Positions 21,376 through 34,389 of a stretch of 64,000 bases of DNA are shown here, piece by piece. The stretch spans positions 1,738,501 to 1,802,500 of the forward strand of contig CM075767.1 of the NCBI GenBank assembly GCA_037974665.1, read 5' to 3'. Every line of letters begins with the position of its first letter. Position 1 is the first letter of the stretch. Source of the stretch: Ehretia macrophylla (Eukaryota; Streptophyta; Magnoliopsida; Boraginales; Ehretiaceae). The translations under genes were made by a program, and so were the position numbers. The notes below the pieces were generated by a model that saw only the letters and a program-made list of their open reading frames with translations, ran no database searches and was not told the DNA's origin.

Positions 21376-22350
21376 TGTAACGCCCCGATCCCTCACGAGA
21401 CTGGAGGCTCTACTAACCATGCTATTCTCAACCCAATTCCAACCCAGTCTCAAAATTTTAGAAAAAAACGGACAGAGTTTCCCCTGTACTGTGGACATTC
21501 TGAAAACTTGTAAACAATCAAATAAACCCACGAAGCAAAAGGAACAACATTTGTAATTGAAATCCAAACTTCAAGGCCATCCGAGCCTTAAGCAACACAA
21601 GACAATATAAATACACACAACCATGCAACAATAGTCCTAAAATCTTTGTCTTCATTCACTTATCATACCATTCTATGTTAGCAATTAAACATTCTCATAA
21701 ATTAATGCCAACCATACATCCGTTCATTCACACCTAAGCATGCAACGTAGCTAAAAGCAGATGCATAAGTTATTACATGCCACAATTCCATAAAACTTGC
21801 TACATCCACTTAGCTTTCAAACTTACAACTACTCAAATATATATTTATAAGCCCTTAGGCTCCCAAATAGAATAGATAGTAGAACAAGTAAGGTCTTCCA
21901 CAGTTTAGTAGACAATCACTCAAATCTCAAGTAATAGCACACAGCAATTAGGTCAATTCCTCCAACTGCATCACTTGAAACATGTTTAGCAAGGTGTGAG
22001 CAATCACAATTGCCCAGTGAGGGATAAGGTCTACCGGGGACGTGCAATGCAGCAGTTAGTACAAATAAAGCATTTTACAACCAAAGAACAATTTAAACAA
22101 CAAGTTACCACATATTAAAAAGGATACGATACACTTTGACTTCTGTAACGTCCCGGCTAAGCGAATACCCTGAAGGGCAGAGGCACACCAGCGACGCCAC
22201 GAACTGAAATCTCGATGTAATAATGACATTGATATCGATAAGCCGGCATCCCCTTATAACTCCAAAATGGGTGTACTCCGGATGTACCCCGAAATCCTAC
22301 GACCCAACTCTCCGTGGGCGGCATCCCAAGCGAAAGGGGGACTGGGCAAC
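21376..22350 (-). repeat. LTR A1, first part
   Basis: It begins TGTAACGCCCCGATCC and carries the AAGGCCATCCGAGCCTT block (21573-21589). It ends with GCAAC (22346-22350), the TSD of D. The LTR continues at 32392. Confidence 0.9.
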
Positions 22351-24835
22351 TGTGACGCCTGAGATTTAGCCATGCATTTAATTACTGTTGCATCCTTGTT
22401 TGCGCATTTCCTTCTGTGCATTATTGACTGCCTTCTAGAGTTACTATTCACTCCATTTTTAAACTGCCTTCTATTAGTTAATTAGCATTTTTATTAAATC
22501 ATATTAATTGTAAAAGTAGTGGGAAAAATGTGCATTTGAGCTAAAGGCGTTAGGAGGGCTCGTTTAGAAAATGATTTATGTAGTTGAGTGAATAGTATTA
22601 CGTAACTAACTTAGGTAATTAATTAGCTAGCATATATTTTACTATCTAAGCTCGTTTTAAGCTCAATAAGCGCATTATATTAGATCACTTAAGCACCCAA
22701 ATGACCCCACCTTAACTTAGCCCCTTTTATATATCACTTAAGCTCATAAAATGCAAAAGAAAAAAAAAATAAAAAGCTGAAAAACAGGAGCAAACCCGAC
22801 AGCATCATTAGGAGGAAAGTAGGAGATTTTGCTCACCAATACTTCAATCCAAGCCCTTGCAAACTAGGTACAAGTAGTTTAGAGTGTCCTCTAGCCTTCC
22901 CCGAGCTTTCACGCGCATTAGGTGAGGGATTTGCACATTTATTTTCCATTTTCTAAATGTTATAACTTTCTTGATTTGGTGGATTTGCTAACAAATGGAT
23001 ATGGAATGCTCAAATATGATAATTTATGCTATATACAAGTGCTAGAGAACATATTTGAGCCATCGTTTCGCAATTTAAACGGTTAGAATCGTTAGTTTGA
23101 TTTTTAGGGTGAATAGTGACGTTTTTCTAGGGTTTTGCGTAATTGCTCGAATTAGCTTGATTCAATGCTTCTAATAGATGCCTTAGGTGCTAGTGAAGGT
23201 AACCTAATAGCCCCGTGCACTTGCATTGTCCTTAAATCGCTTAAAAATGGAAAATAGCCGACTTTAATTTGGGGCTTTCGGGGTTAATGCGAATCCGAGT
23301 GGATTCGGGCTTCAATTCTAGTATCCTTAGGCTACCTAGGTTCTATAGAGGCCTTGGTATCCCTTGTTTGAAGCCCGGACATTGTATGTGTAGTTTAAAG
23401 CCATAAGAGGGAATTTGGGGCTTTCGGGGTAATCGCGGGCATTTGAATGAGTTAGAGGGTACCTTGAGGGTTAGTTAGAAGGTTGGGAGAGTTTCCTTTG
23501 AAAATGGAATCATTAACCTTGGTTTGGAAGAGAAATAGTTTGAAAAACAAAGGGGTTTAGGTACAATTTCGGTTGACTCACTCTTCTAAACCCATGGCAT
23601 GACTCCTTAAGTGTTTATATATGATTTCAAGCTGATTTGGAGCTTTTGGTATAATTCTATGCTTATCTTGTATATGTTCCTTTGTAAACTGCTTATTAGC
23701 TTCCATAATTACTTCTATTTTAATTGCATTGAGGTCAACCTACTTTGTTGATCCTTCTATGTGTTAATGCTTATATTATTGCTATTAATTTGCCATTGTT
23801 AAGTGCATTGCATCGTGGTTGCGCAACCATAGTGTCAGGGGCGGATGTGTTGAATATCGGTTGGGCGGCAGAGGGCTTGCCAGTGGATATTCAAACTCCG
23901 TGCCCTAGTCCCTCATTCGCCTGGTCCGGAGATTGGCAGGGGATGTTGGGTCGTAGGATTATCGGGGTACATCCGGAGTACATCCACTGGAGTGATTGGG
24001 GTTATGCCGGCTTATCGTGACCGTGCTCGTGGTTCGTGGATCGTGAATGAAGAATCAGTGAAGATTGGTGTATAGGGGATTGTGTGAAATGTATCCTTTT
24101 AAATGTGTGGTTATTTAAGTTATCATTGTTTCTTTAATTGTTTAAGTGCTATTATAGTATAATTGTATTATCTGTTGCATTGCACGCCCCGGGACTATAT
24201 CCCTCACTGGGCAACAGTGGTTGCTCATACCTCGATATATATTTCAGGAGACGCTGAGGGTGATCCCCAGCTTGTTGAGTTAGTTGAGGAAGAAGAAGTT
24301 TAGATTGAGCCTTTACCTTAGTTGATGTGCCTGATAGCTTGAGGTGGTTAATGAATTTGCTGCTATGTGAAAAGTTCAACTAATTGTTTTATGTACTATT
24401 TTGTGGCCTAAGGGCTATGTATATGCTTGTTGTATAAGTTGAAGACTAGTTGGTTGTGTTGTAGCTTTGAAAGCCTATGTACTGTAATAACTTATGATCT
24501 ACTTCTATTCGCTTTGCGTGCTTGGGAGTGAATGGCTTAAAGTAGAAATGTTTGATCTTTCAATTATGTTTAATTGATTTCCTAGGATGTCATGATTATA
24601 AAACTATGTTGATAATAAGTTCTCGCATGCTTGTGTGTTTTGGAACTATTGTGTACTATAAGGCTCGGATGGCCTTAGAACTTTGTTGTTTATTTAAGAA
24701 AAGCTTGTATTGTATTGTTGGGACTTTGTTTGAGTGAGTACAGGTTTTTAGAATGTCCACGGTACAGGGGAGACTCTGTCCGTGTGTCGGGTCCGGACTT
24801 AACCTTTAGCTTGGGGGTTGGGTCGGGGCGTGACA
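22351..24835 (+). repeat. Element D 5' LTR
   Basis: It starts TGTGACGCCTGAG and ends GGGGCGTGACA. It contains palindrome TGGTTGCGCAACCA (23816-23829), AAGGCTCGGATGGCCTT (24660-24676) and GGGGAGACTCTGTCCGT (near 24767). The short frames 23745-24020 and 24152-24379 recur in other LTRs of the family and are not genes. Confidence 0.93.
22725..22734 (+). promoter_or_regulatory. Candidate TATA box in D 5' LTR
   Basis: TTTTATATAT lies about 375 bases into the LTR, after a GACCCCACC stretch and before an A-rich run. The equivalent in the 3' LTR is 30269-30278. No transcription start is shown. Confidence 0.4.
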
Positions 24836-24841
24836 TTTAAG

Positions 24842-24853
24842 TGGTATCAGAGC
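24842..24853 (+). promoter_or_regulatory. Element D primer-binding site (tRNA-iMet)
   Basis: TGGTATCAGAGC is a perfect match, six bases after the LTR. The leader 24854-25186 shows no other feature. Confidence 0.92.
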
Positions 24854-25186
24854 TATAGATTGCATGAAGCCGGGTTAAATTTCTCGGTCTGTGGGTAGAG
24901 ATTTGTTATGTGATTTTGTGAATACATGAGTCTTCGATTTTGATTTGCCTAAGTGAAATTTGAATAAGGAATGAACATGCTAGCATGGAAATAGAATATC
25001 AAGAGTCTAGAATGTCAAGTATGATCTAGTGATTTACGTGTACTTCAAGAATGTGGAATGTCTATTTGAACTTCTATGTACTTGACTTTATGTGAATCTA
25101 ATTGGACTTTCTTTATGTGTTTACTTATAAATTGCATATATACATATATATACCTGTCATAACACTTTGCATTCTAGCTATTCGAG

Positions 25187-27466
25187 ATGGGGCCTCGCCG
25201 TCGTGCTGATAATCCGAATGTTGGTGGAGAACCCGAGGGGGTTCATGGGCAAGAAGCTGAGGTGGCCGAAAATGCACCGCAGGTTCAAGAACCGAGCACT
25301 GCACAGATCTTGGCCACGATGGCCACTGCTATGAACACTATAGCCCAATTTGTTACACAACAGGGTCAGCCAGGGGTCGTTGGAGGTAATCAGGCTGCGA
25401 GAGCCGGAGGTAGTGGCCCTACCGGAGGTAATCTGTATGACCAGTTCATTCATCATGGGGCCTATACTTTCTTTGGGGAGCCGGACGATATAAAAGCTGA
25501 GATGTGGCTAAGGAAGTTTGAGAGAGTGGCAGCAATACTGGAGTGCCATGATGACAGGAAGATTACTTATGCTACTTTCCTTCTCGAGGGTGATGCTGAA
25601 GATTGGTGGAATACCATCAGTAAGAAATGGGGAGCTAAGGGAGTTCATCATTCGTGGGCCGACTTTGTCCGAGAATTTCGAGACAAGTATATATCGGTAG
25701 TTGCCCGCGAGAGGCGACAAACAGAGTTCATAAACTTGAAGCAGGGAAGTATGACGGTAGATCAATACGAGGCTACTTTTACCCGGCTTTCCCGTTATGC
25801 ACCAGCTTTGATTCAGCCGGAGGACATGAAGATCCAGAGGTTCATCCTGGGTTTGAGGAGGGATATTATGCTGAACTTGTCTTCAAATGATTTTCCCAAC
25901 TATGCTGCAGTAGTCCGAGCCGCCTCGAGGTATGAGAAACGGAAGGCCGATGTGTTAGCCGAGACCAGTCAATCGAGTAAACGGTTTCAGTCTCAGAGTC
26001 AAGGGTACCAGGGGCAGGCTGTATCAGTTGGGCAGAGTTCACAGCCGAGGCAGACTCAGAGTTACACAGGGCCTACTCAGACTCAGGCACGACCAGTCCA
26101 GAGTCAGACTCAGAGTCAGTTCCATCCAGCAGTTTCCCGTTCGCAGCAGGGTAGTTCAGCTACCTCTACTTACAGAGCTCCTTCGGGAGGCACTGTTGCA
26201 AGACGTCACCAGCAGTGCAGCTTCTGTCAGCGCCAGGGCCACACTGAGGATGTTTGTTGGAAGAAACATAACAAGTGTACAAGTTGCGGCAGTGGTCAGC
26301 ACAGGGTTAAAGACTGTCAGAAATTTAAGAACCCTAGGGGTCAGACATCAGCTCAGAACTCTCAGACCAAGGCCCCAGCTGCAGCACCACCACCACGAGG
26401 TCAGGCCCGTGTATTTGCTTTGGATGCTGAGGAGCTTCCGGATACTACTGCTGTGGTAGAAGGTATTTTTCTTCTTAATGATCAGTCAGTTAAGGTTTTA
26501 ATTGATTCCGGGGCTTCGCATTCTTTTATTACTTCTACTTGTGCACAAAATGCTAAATTGAAACATGATAAACTGTTGCATGAGATTGTGGTTTATACTC
26601 CTATGGGTCCGAAGTTTGTTACTAGATCTATTTGCAGAGCATGTAGTATATTTATTGAGGGTCGTGTTTTTCCTGCTGATTTGATTATCCTACCCTTCAA
26701 TGACTTTGAAATTATATTGGGGATGGACTGGTTAAGTAAATATTATGCCCAGCTTGATTGTAGAAAGAAGATTGTGTATCTAGAAATGCCTGACCAGCCT
26801 ATACTTAAAATAGTTGGTAGTAGAAAATCTACGGGAACTCCTATTATTTCTTCTATTAGGGCATCTAAATTATTGAACAAGGGTTGTGAGGCTTATCTTG
26901 CATATTTGATTAATCAACCTGGGGATCAATTGAAATTGAATGATGTACCTATCGTGAGAGAGTTTCCGGGGGTCTTTCCTGAGGAATTACCTGGGTTACC
27001 GCCTGATAGAGAGATAGAGTTCATGATTGATTTATTGCCGGGGACTTCACCTATCTCTAGGACTCCGTATAGAATGGCTCCACCTGAATTACAGGAATTG
27101 AAAGTTCAATTGCAGGGCTTACTTGAGAAGGGATTCATTCAGCCGAGTTCTTCACCGTGGGGTGCGCCAGTTCTATTCGTTAAAAAGAAAGACGGATCTC
27201 TTCGCCTATGCATTGATTATCGGGGTCTTAATCAGGTAACCATCAAAAATAAATATCCTTTGCCTTTAATCGAAGAGTTATTTGATCAGTTGCAAGGCGC
27301 CAGGGTATTCTCTAAATTTGATCTGAGGCAGGGCTATTATCAACTGAGGATTAAGAAAGATGATGTTCCTAAAACTGCTTTCAGAACTCGATATGGCCAT
27401 TATGAGTTTGTTGTCTTGCTGTTTGGTCTTACTAATGCTCCCGCCGCATTCATGGACTTAATGTAG
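25187..27466 (+). CDS. gag-pol: Element D Gag-protease-RT (N-terminal part of polyprotein)
   Basis: This is the first 759 codons of one polyprotein frame, ended by TAG 27464-27466. Gag: retrotransposon Gag domain at about residues 95-245 ([29 protein letters not shown]), a Q/S-rich linker, then two CX2CX4HX4C zinc knuckles starting at C344 and C364 for RNA binding. Protease: catalytic [11 protein letters not shown] with Asp440, and IILGMDWL. Connection and [47 protein letters not shown] and [16 protein letters not shown], where the usual MPFG reads LLFG. The stop falls just before the RT catalytic site; the frame continues unchanged after it, so it probably arose by point mutation (C-to-T from CAG is the simplest guess). 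Start 25187 follows the leader and aligns with the C gag start. Confidence 0.93.
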   Translation: MGPRRRADNPNVGGEPEGVHGQEAEVAENAPQVQEPSTAQILATMATAMNTIAQFVTQQGQPGVVGGNQAARAGGSGPTGGNLYDQFIHHGAYTFFGEPDDIKAEMWLRKFERVAAILECHDDRKITYATFLLEGDAEDWWNTISKKWGAKGVHHSWADFVREFRDKYISVVARERRQTEFINLKQGSMTVDQYEATFTRLSRYAPALIQPEDMKIQRFILGLRRDIMLNLSSNDFPNYAAVVRAASRYEKRKADVLAETSQSSKRFQSQSQGYQGQAVSVGQSSQPRQTQSYTGPTQTQARPVQSQTQSQFHPAVSRSQQGSSATSTYRAPSGGTVARRHQQCSFCQRQGHTEDVCWKKHNKCTSCGSGQHRVKDCQKFKNPRGQTSAQNSQTKAPAAAPPPRGQARVFALDAEELPDTTAVVEGIFLLNDQSVKVLIDSGASHSFITSTCAQNAKLKHDKLLHEIVVYTPMGPKFVTRSICRACSIFIEGRVFPADLIILPFNDFEIILGMDWLSKYYAQLDCRKKIVYLEMPDQPILKIVGSRKSTGTPIISSIRASKLLNKGCEAYLAYLINQPGDQLKLNDVPIVREFPGVFPEELPGLPPDREIEFMIDLLPGTSPISRTPYRMAPPELQELKVQLQGLLEKGFIQPSSSPWGAPVLFVKKKDGSLRLCIDYRGLNQVTIKNKYPLPLIEELFDQLQGARVFSKFDLRQGYYQLRIKKDDVPKTAFRTRYGHYEFVVLLFGLTNAPAAFMDLM

Positions 27467-30007
27467 AGGGTATTCCGTCCTTATCTGGACCAATTTGTGG
27501 TCATATTTATTGATGATATCCTTGTATATTCTAAATCTGAGGCGGAACATGAACAACATCTCAGAATTGTATTGCAGACTCTTCAGGAGCATCAGTTGTT
27601 TGCAAAGTTTAGCAAATGTGAATTCTGGCTTAAGCAAGTTGCTTTTCTTGGCCATATTATCTCGCAGGATGGTATTTCTGTTGATCCAGCGAAGATTGAA
27701 GTTGTGTTATCTTGGAAACGACATGAAACTGTCACGGAAATTCGTAGCTTCCTTGGTTTAACTGGGTATTATTGGAGGTTTGTCAAGGATTTCTCTAAGA
27801 TTGCAGGGCCTTTAACTCAACTTACTCAGAAGAAAACAGTATTTGACTGGAATGATAAATGCGAGGCCAGCTTCCAGGAATTGAAGAAGAGATTGACTAC
27901 AGCTCATATTCTTGTTTTACCTAAGGGTTATGATAATCTGGTGATCTATAGTGATGCTTCGAAGGAAGGTCTGGGTTGTGTATTGATGCAGAATGGCAGG
28001 GTTATTGCTTATGCTTCCAGGAAACTGAAGCCTTATGAACTTAACTATCCGACTCATGATCTTGAGCTTGCAGCTATCATTCTTGCATTAAAGAAATGGC
28101 GTCATTATCTCTGGGGCAACAAATTTGAAATCTTCACCAATCATAAGAGCTTGAAATATCTGTTTTCACAGAAAGAGTTGAACATGAGGCAGAGGCGTTG
28201 GCTGGAATTACTTGAGGACTATAACTGCACTATTAACTATCTTCCAGGTAAGGCCAATATTTTTGCTGATGCTTTGAGTCGAAAGGCTACTGTTGCTAGC
28301 TTGATTATCAAGAATTGGGAATTCATGGAAGAATTGTGCTTATGGAAGCCTAGTACTTCAAATTCTGGTATTCAATTTGCAAGTTTGCAGATTCAATCTT
28401 TGTTATTATCCAGGATTCGAGAAGCTCAACAGGCTGATCTTCAATTATTGAAAGTCTTAGAGAATTCTAAAGGGGGAGAGTCGGATTTCAAACTGCACGA
28501 CGATGGTATTCTCAAATTCAAGGGTAGAATCTGTATTCCGAATGATCCAACTCTAAAGAATGATATTCTTGCTGAGGCACACAGTTCTAGATATACTATC
28601 CATCCAGGCAGTACGAAAATGTATAAAGATTTAAAGCAGAATTTCTGGTGGAATAATATGAAGAGAGAAATTGCTGACTATGTTACCCGATGTCTTACTT
28701 GTCAGAAAGTTAAAGCAGAACATCAGAGACCTGCAGGGTTATTGCAGCCTTTGGCTATTCCTGTTTGGAAATGGGATCATATTACCATGGATTTCGTCTC
28801 GGATTTACCGAGGTCTTCGAAGGGTAATGACTCAGTTTGGGTTATTGTGGATAGACTGACCAAGACTTCTCACTTTATTGCTAAAAAGAAGTCTGATTCT
28901 CTTGATAAACTGGTAGAGTTGTATATTGAGAATGTTGTCCGACTTCATGGGATTCCAAAGAGTATCGTGTCAGATAGAGATCCCAGATTCACATCTCAGT
29001 TCTGGCAGAAGATTCAGAAAGCTTTGGGCACGAATTTGAATTTCAGTACAGCTTATCATCCTCAGACAGATGGTCAATCCGAGAAAACTATCTTAATCCT
29101 TGAGGATATGTTGCGGGCTTGTATTCTGGACTTCGGTAAGAGTTGGGAGAAGTATTTGCCACTAGCAGAGTTCGCCTATAACAATAGTTACCAAGCTACT
29201 ATTGGTATGGCACCTTATGAGGCACTATATGGGCGTAAATGCCGGTCTCCTCTCTACTGGGATGATGTTGGTGAAATGAAGACTATCGACCCTACTCTTT
29301 TACCTGAAATGAACAAAATGATTGATCATATGCAGCTTATCAGAAAAAGAATGCTTACAGCACAGAGCCGGCAAAAGAGTTATGCAGATAGACGACGTCG
29401 TGATCTGAAATTTGCTGTGGGGGATCGAGTATTTCTGAAAATTTCTCCTCGCAAGGGTTTGATTCGGCATGGTAAAGGAGGTAAACTCAGTCCTCGATAT
29501 GTGGGACCATTTGAGATAACTGAAATTGTTGGTGATTTGGCTTATTGTTTGGCTTTACCTCCCAGTCTGGGCAGAATCCATGACGTATTCCATGTTTCCA
29601 TGCTTCGGAAGTATAAGCCAGATCCCTCTCACATACTTGAGCCGGAACCGCTAGAGATCAGTGAAACTTTGACCTACACAGAGAAACCTCTTCGAATTGT
29701 TGATCAGAAAGTTCAGGAGCTGAGGACTAAAAGCATTCCGATGGTTAAAGTTCTGTGGGATCATCACGGAGTAGAGGATGCGACATGGGAAAGAGAGGAT
29801 CAGATGCGGGAACGGTATCCAGAGTTATTCGCCGAATCATGTAAGAATTGCGTGGACGCAATTAGTTTAAGGGGGAGAGGATGTGACGCCCGAGTTTTAG
29901 CCATGCATTTAATTACTGTTGCATCCTTATTTGCGCATTTCCTTTTGCGCATTTCCTTCTGTGCATTATTGACTGCCTTCTTGAGTTACTATTCACTCCG
30001 TTTTTAA
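27467..30007 (+). CDS. gag-pol: Element D RT (C-terminal)-RNase H-integrase-chromodomain
   Basis: The same frame resumes after the stop. [11 protein letters not shown] with catalytic Asp776 and Asp777 (counting from 25187). RNase H: YSDAS with Asp923, HDLELAA, and TNHKSLKY, where the expected third catalytic Asp (TDHKS) is Asn985 (AAT at 28139-28141); [10 protein letters not shown] follows. Integrase: zinc-binding H1132, H1139, C1169, C1172; catalytic Asp1202, Asp1263 and Glu1299, the last two spaced as DD35E. The tail has [21 protein letters not shown] and a chromodomain-like segment at about 1517-1548 ([19 protein letters not shown]), which in chromoviruses guides integration to heterochromatin. 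The frame passes the purine tract and stops at 30005-30007, about 125 bases inside the 3' LTR. Without readthrough of the upstream stop this half would need its own start. Confidence 0.92.
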   Translation, partial: RVFRPYLDQFVVIFIDDILVYSKSEAEHEQHLRIVLQTLQEHQLFAKFSKCEFWLKQVAFLGHIISQDGISVDPAKIEVVLSWKRHETVTEIRSFLGLTGYYWRFVKDFSKIAGPLTQLTQKKTVFDWNDKCEASFQELKKRLTTAHILVLPKGYDNLVIYSDASKEGLGCVLMQNGRVIAYASRKLKPYELNYPTHDLELAAIILALKKWRHYLWGNKFEIFTNHKSLKYLFSQKELNMRQRRWLELLEDYNCTINYLPGKANIFADALSRKATVASLIIKNWEFMEELCLWKPSTSNSGIQFASLQIQSLLLSRIREAQQADLQLLKVLENSKGGESDFKLHDDGILKFKGRICIPNDPTLKNDILAEAHSSRYTIHPGSTKMYKDLKQNFWWNNMKREIADYVTRCLTCQKVKAEHQRPAGLLQPLAIPVWKWDHITMDFVSDLPRSSKGNDSVWVIVDRLTKTSHFIAKKKSDSLDKLVELYIENVVRLHGIPKSIVSDRDPRFTSQFWQKIQKALGTNLNFSTAYHPQTDGQSEKTILILEDMLRACILDFGKSWEKYLPLAEFAYNNSYQATIGMAPYEALYGRKCRSPLYWDDVGEMKTIDPTLLPEMNKMIDHMQLIRKRMLTAQSRQKSYADRRRRDLKFAVGDRVFLKISPRKGLIRHGKGGKLSPRYVGPFEITEIVGDLAYCLALPPSLGRIHDVFHVSMLRKYKPDPSHILEPEPLEISETLTYTEKPLRIVDQKVQELRTKSIPMVKVLWDHHGVEDATWEREDQMRERYPELFAESCKNCVDAISLRGRGCDARVLAMHLITVASLFAHFLLRISFCALLTAFLSYYSLRF
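29869..29881 (+). promoter_or_regulatory. Element D polypurine tract
   Basis: AAGGGGGAGAGGA abuts the 3' LTR at 29882 and lies inside the end of the pol frame. Confidence 0.88.
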
Positions 30008-32386
30008 ACTGCCTTCTATTAGTTAATTAGCATTTTTATTAAATCATATTAATTGTAAAAGTAGTGGGAAAATGTGCATTTGAGCTAAAGGCGTTAGGAG
30101 GGCTCGTTTAGAAAATGATTTCTGCAGTTGGGTGAATAGTGTTACGTAACTAACTTAGGTAATTAATTAGCTAGCATATATTTTACTATCTAAGCTCGTT
30201 TTAAGCTCAATAAGCGCATTATATTAGATCACTTAAGCACCCAAATGACCCCACCTCAACTTAGTCCCTTTTATATATCACTTAAGCTCATAAAATGCAA
30301 AAGAAAAAAAAATAAAAAGCTGAAAAGCAGGAGCAAACCCGACAGCAGCATTAGGAGGAAATGAGGAGATTTTGCTCACCAATACTTCAATCCAAGCCCT
30401 TGCAAGCTAGGTACTAGTAGTTTAGAGTGTCCTCTAGCCTTTCCCGAGCTTTCACGCGCATTAGGTGAGGGATTTGCACATTTATTTTCCATTTTCTAAG
30501 TGTTATAACTTTCTTGATTTGGTGGATTTGCTAACAAATAGATATGGAATGCTCAAATATGATAATTTATGCTATATACAAGTGCTAGAGAACATATTTG
30601 AGCCATCGTTTCGCAATTTAAACGGTTAGAATCGTTAGTTTGATTTTTAGGGTGAATAGTGATGTTTTTCTAGGGTTTTGCATAATTGCTCGAATTAGCT
30701 TGATTCAATGCTTCTAATAGATGCCTTAGGTGCTAGTGAAGGTAACCTAATAGCCCCGTGCACTTGCATTGTCCTTAAATCGCTTAAAAATGGAAAATAG
30801 CCGACTTTAATTTGGGGCTTTCGGGGTTAATGCGAATCCGGGTGGATTCGGGCTTCAATTCTAGTATCCTTAGGCTACCTAGGTGCTATAGAGGCCTTGA
30901 TATCCCTTGTTTGAAGCCCGGACATTGTATGTGTAGTTTAAAGCCATAAGAGGGAATTTGGGGCTTTCGGGGTAATCGCGGGCATTTGAATGAGTTAGAG
31001 GGTTGAGAGGGTACCTTGAGGGTTAGTTAGAAGGTTGGGAGAGTTTCCTTTGAAAATGGAATCATTAACCTTGGTTTGGAAGAGAAATAGTTTGAAAAAC
31101 AAAGGGGTTTCGGTACAATTTCGGTTGACTCACACTTCTAAACCCATGGCATGACTCCTTAAGTGTTTATATATGATTTCAAGTTGATTTGGAGCTTTTG
31201 GTATAATTCTATGCTTATCTTGTATATGTTCCTTTGTAAACTGCTTATTAGCTTCCATAATTGCTTCTATTCTAATTGCATCGAGGTCAACCTACTTTGT
31301 TGATCCTCCTATGTGTTAATGCTTATATTATTGCTATTAATTTGCCATTGTTAAGTGCATTGCATCGTGGTTGCGCAACCATAGTGTCAGGGGCGGATGT
31401 GTTGAATATCGGCTGGGCGGCAGAGGGCTTGCCGGTGGATATTCAAACTCCGTGCCCTAGTCCCTCATTCGCCTGGTCCGGAGATTGCCAGGGGATGTTG
31501 GGTCGTAGGATTATCGGGGTACATCCGGAGTACACCCACTGGAGTGATTGGGGTTATGCCGGCTTATCGTGATCGTGCTCGTGGTTCGTGGATCGTGAAT
31601 GAAGATCAGTGAAGATTGGTGTATAGGGGATTGTGTGAAATGTATCCTTTTAAATGTGTGGTTATTTAAGTTATCATTGTTTCTTTAATTGTTTAAGTGC
31701 TATTATTGTATAATTGTATTATCTGTTGCATTGCACGCCCCGGGACTATATCCCTCACTGGGCAACAGTGGTTGCTCATACCTCGATATCTGTTTCAGGA
31801 GACGCTGAGGGTGATCCCCAGCTTGTTGAGTTAGTTGAGGAAGAAGAAGTTCAGATTGAGCCTTTACCTTAGTTGCTGTGCCTGATAGCTTGAGGTGGTT
31901 AATGAATTTGCTGCTATGTGGAAAGTTCAACTAATTGTTTTATGTACTATTTTGTGGCCTAAGGGCTATGTATATGCTTGTTGTATAAGTTGAAGACTAG
32001 TTGGTTGTGTTGTAGCTTTGAAAGCCTATGTACTGTAATAACTTATGATCTACTTCTATTCGCTTTGCGTGCTTGGGAGTGAATGGCTTAAAGTAGAAAT
32101 GTTTGATCTTTCAATTATGTTTAATTGATTTCCTAGGATGTCATGATTATAAAACTATGTTGATAATAAGTTCTCGCATGCTTGTGTGTTTTGGAACTAT
32201 TGTGTACTATAAGGCTCGGATGGCCTTAGAACTTTGTTGTTTATTTAAGAAAAGCTTGTATTGTATTGTTGGGACTTTGTTTGAGTGAGTACAGGTTTTT
32301 AGAATGTCCACGGTACAGGGGAGACTCTGTCCGTGTGTCGGGTCCGGACTTAACCTTTAGCTTGGGGGTTGGGTCGGGGCGTGACA
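29882..32386 (+). repeat. Element D 3' LTR
   Basis: It is nearly identical to 22351-24835 but begins TGTGACGCCCGAG and has a short direct duplication (GCGCATTTCCTTTT twice, 29933-29960) missing from the 5' LTR. The palindrome is at 31368-31381 and the AAGGCTCGGATGGCCTT block at 32211-32227. Confidence 0.93.
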
Positions 32387-34389
32387 GCAACCATGGTAGC
32401 CGAGGTGGACCGACAAGCCCGATGCCGCCCGGTTTCCCTGACACTACCATGCCCGAATGGTTGCGCAACCATGATATAATGCACTAAAAATGATAACAAT
32501 AGTATAAATTAATAAACACATGGTTGAGGGACAATAAAGTAGGTTGCACTCACACACAATATATAGACAATAAATGCACATAATCTAAGTACAAGTAAAT
32601 AAACTATTATGCACATAAGGATGAAGTCTTCCTCACCTCTACCAAGCTCCAAAATGCAAGATTGGATTCAAATCACCCTCAATCACCTTGAACATAAAGT
32701 TAAACATTGTTTCAATTACTCTTTAACTACAACATTCATTAATTGACCAACTAGGTTAGCTAACTCATAGTTTACGTAATTAACATACAACCAAGTAATC
32801 ATTCAAGTAATATAATATACAAACAATAACATCATGATATAAGCATGTTCCACAATCATTTAAAAGAGCATTTTAAGCATGGATAACCATATTTAATTCC
32901 ATAATAGTACTATCAATTTATAAAGCCATTAATCCATACTTATTCTCATTATAATTAACTCAATATAAAACTCAAGGAAAACACTTAGAACTATAGCAAT
33001 ACAATTACTATAAACAAGAATTCACTTAGAATCTTCAATTCGAAAAGCAATTATGCAAATTACAAAGGGGCATATTCAAGATTCACATAAAACTATACCA
33101 AAAGCTCCAAAACATCTTGAAACCACATTTAAGCACAGAAGGAGTCATGCCAAGGTCTTAGAAGCATGAGACATTAAAATTCCTGCTTTAACCTCTTTGC
33201 AATACAACCCGTTTTTCTTCCAAACTCATGTCAATGATTCAAATTCAAGGGGAAGCTATACCAATCTTCTAATTAACCCTTAAAGTACCCTTACAACCCG
33301 CAAATACGTTCAATTACCCGCAATTATCCCAAAAGTCCAAATTTTCCCCTTATAGCTTTGAACTACACCTACCTTAACTGGGCTTCAAACAAGAGTTAAG
33401 CAAGCTTCTATAGCACCTAGGTAGCCTAAGAATACTAGAAGTGAAGTCCGAATCCACCCGGATTAGCATTAACCCCGAAACCCCTTTTATAATGTCGGCT
33501 ATTTCACGTTTTATGCAAATTTGGAGCAATTCAAGTGCACGGAGCTATTGGAATACCTTCACTGGCACCTAAGACATCTATTAGAAGCATTGAATCAAGC
33601 TAATACACACAATTACACAAAACCCTAGAAATCCCATCACTATTCACCTAAAAGATCAAAGTAACGATTCCAACCGTTTAAAATGCGAACTAAAGGCTTA
33701 AATGTGTTCTCTAGCACTTATATACAATGTATAATAGCATAGATAAGCTTTGCAATAGCATTTGATAGCATTTCTAACAAATCAAGAAATGAGCAACAAT
33801 TTTAAAATGCGCAAACATGCAATCACCAATGCGCGTAGGAACTCTCGGGAGTCTAGCAAATACCCTAAACTACTTGCCCCTTGCTTGGCTTGAAGATTTT
33901 ATAAGCAAAATCCTCTCATTCTCCTCCTATGTTGATTATCGAATTTGCTACAGTAATTCCTGCATCTTTTTTGTTTTTTGTTTTGCTAGTTATGAGCTTA
34001 TGTTGTGTGTTGTATGAGTATATGTTTGGGTGAGCTATTTTAGTGAGAGGGTGTGGTTAAAATATGAGTTAAAGTAGCTAGAACCAAGTCCTAAAGTGCA
34101 AATTAATGCTAGCTAATTAAAACACTAAGTTAAGTTACGTAACACTATTCATTAGATTGACAAAATATTTTCTAAACGAGTGCTCTTATCGTTCTTAGCT
34201 CAAAGCATATTTTTCTCATTCCTAAAAAAATTAATATGATTTAATAAAAATGCTAATTTATTAATACAATGCAGTTGAAAAATGGAATAAATAGTAACTA
34301 AGAAAGATAACAAGTAAAGCACATAATTAAATGCGCAATTAATGGATGCAACAGTTAAAAATGTGTACGGTAGAATCTCGGGCGTCACA
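32387..34389 (-). repeat. LTR A1, remainder
   Basis: It opens with the second GCAAC TSD copy and resumes A1 at the next base, ending CTCGGGCGTCACA. It holds palindrome TGGTTGCGCAACCA (32458-32471). It is AT-rich and without genes; short frames repeat in A2 and A3. Confidence 0.9.

Larger units (their letters stand above)
22351..32386 (+). mobile_element. Full-length Ty3/gypsy element D (chromovirus, Tekay clade)
   Basis: The 10,036-bp element has LTRs of 2485 and 2505 bp, a perfect tRNA-iMet primer site, one gag-pol frame, a purine tract and TSD GCAAC (22346-22350 and 32387-32391). The order PR-RT-RNase H-IN defines Ty3/gypsy; the chromodomain-like integrase tail and long LTRs fit the Tekay (Del) clade. 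The two LTRs are very similar by eye, so insertion is recent compared with C. One nonsense codon in RT and one RNase H active-site change suggest it is no longer autonomous. It inserted into LTR A1 in the opposite orientation. Confidence 0.95.
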
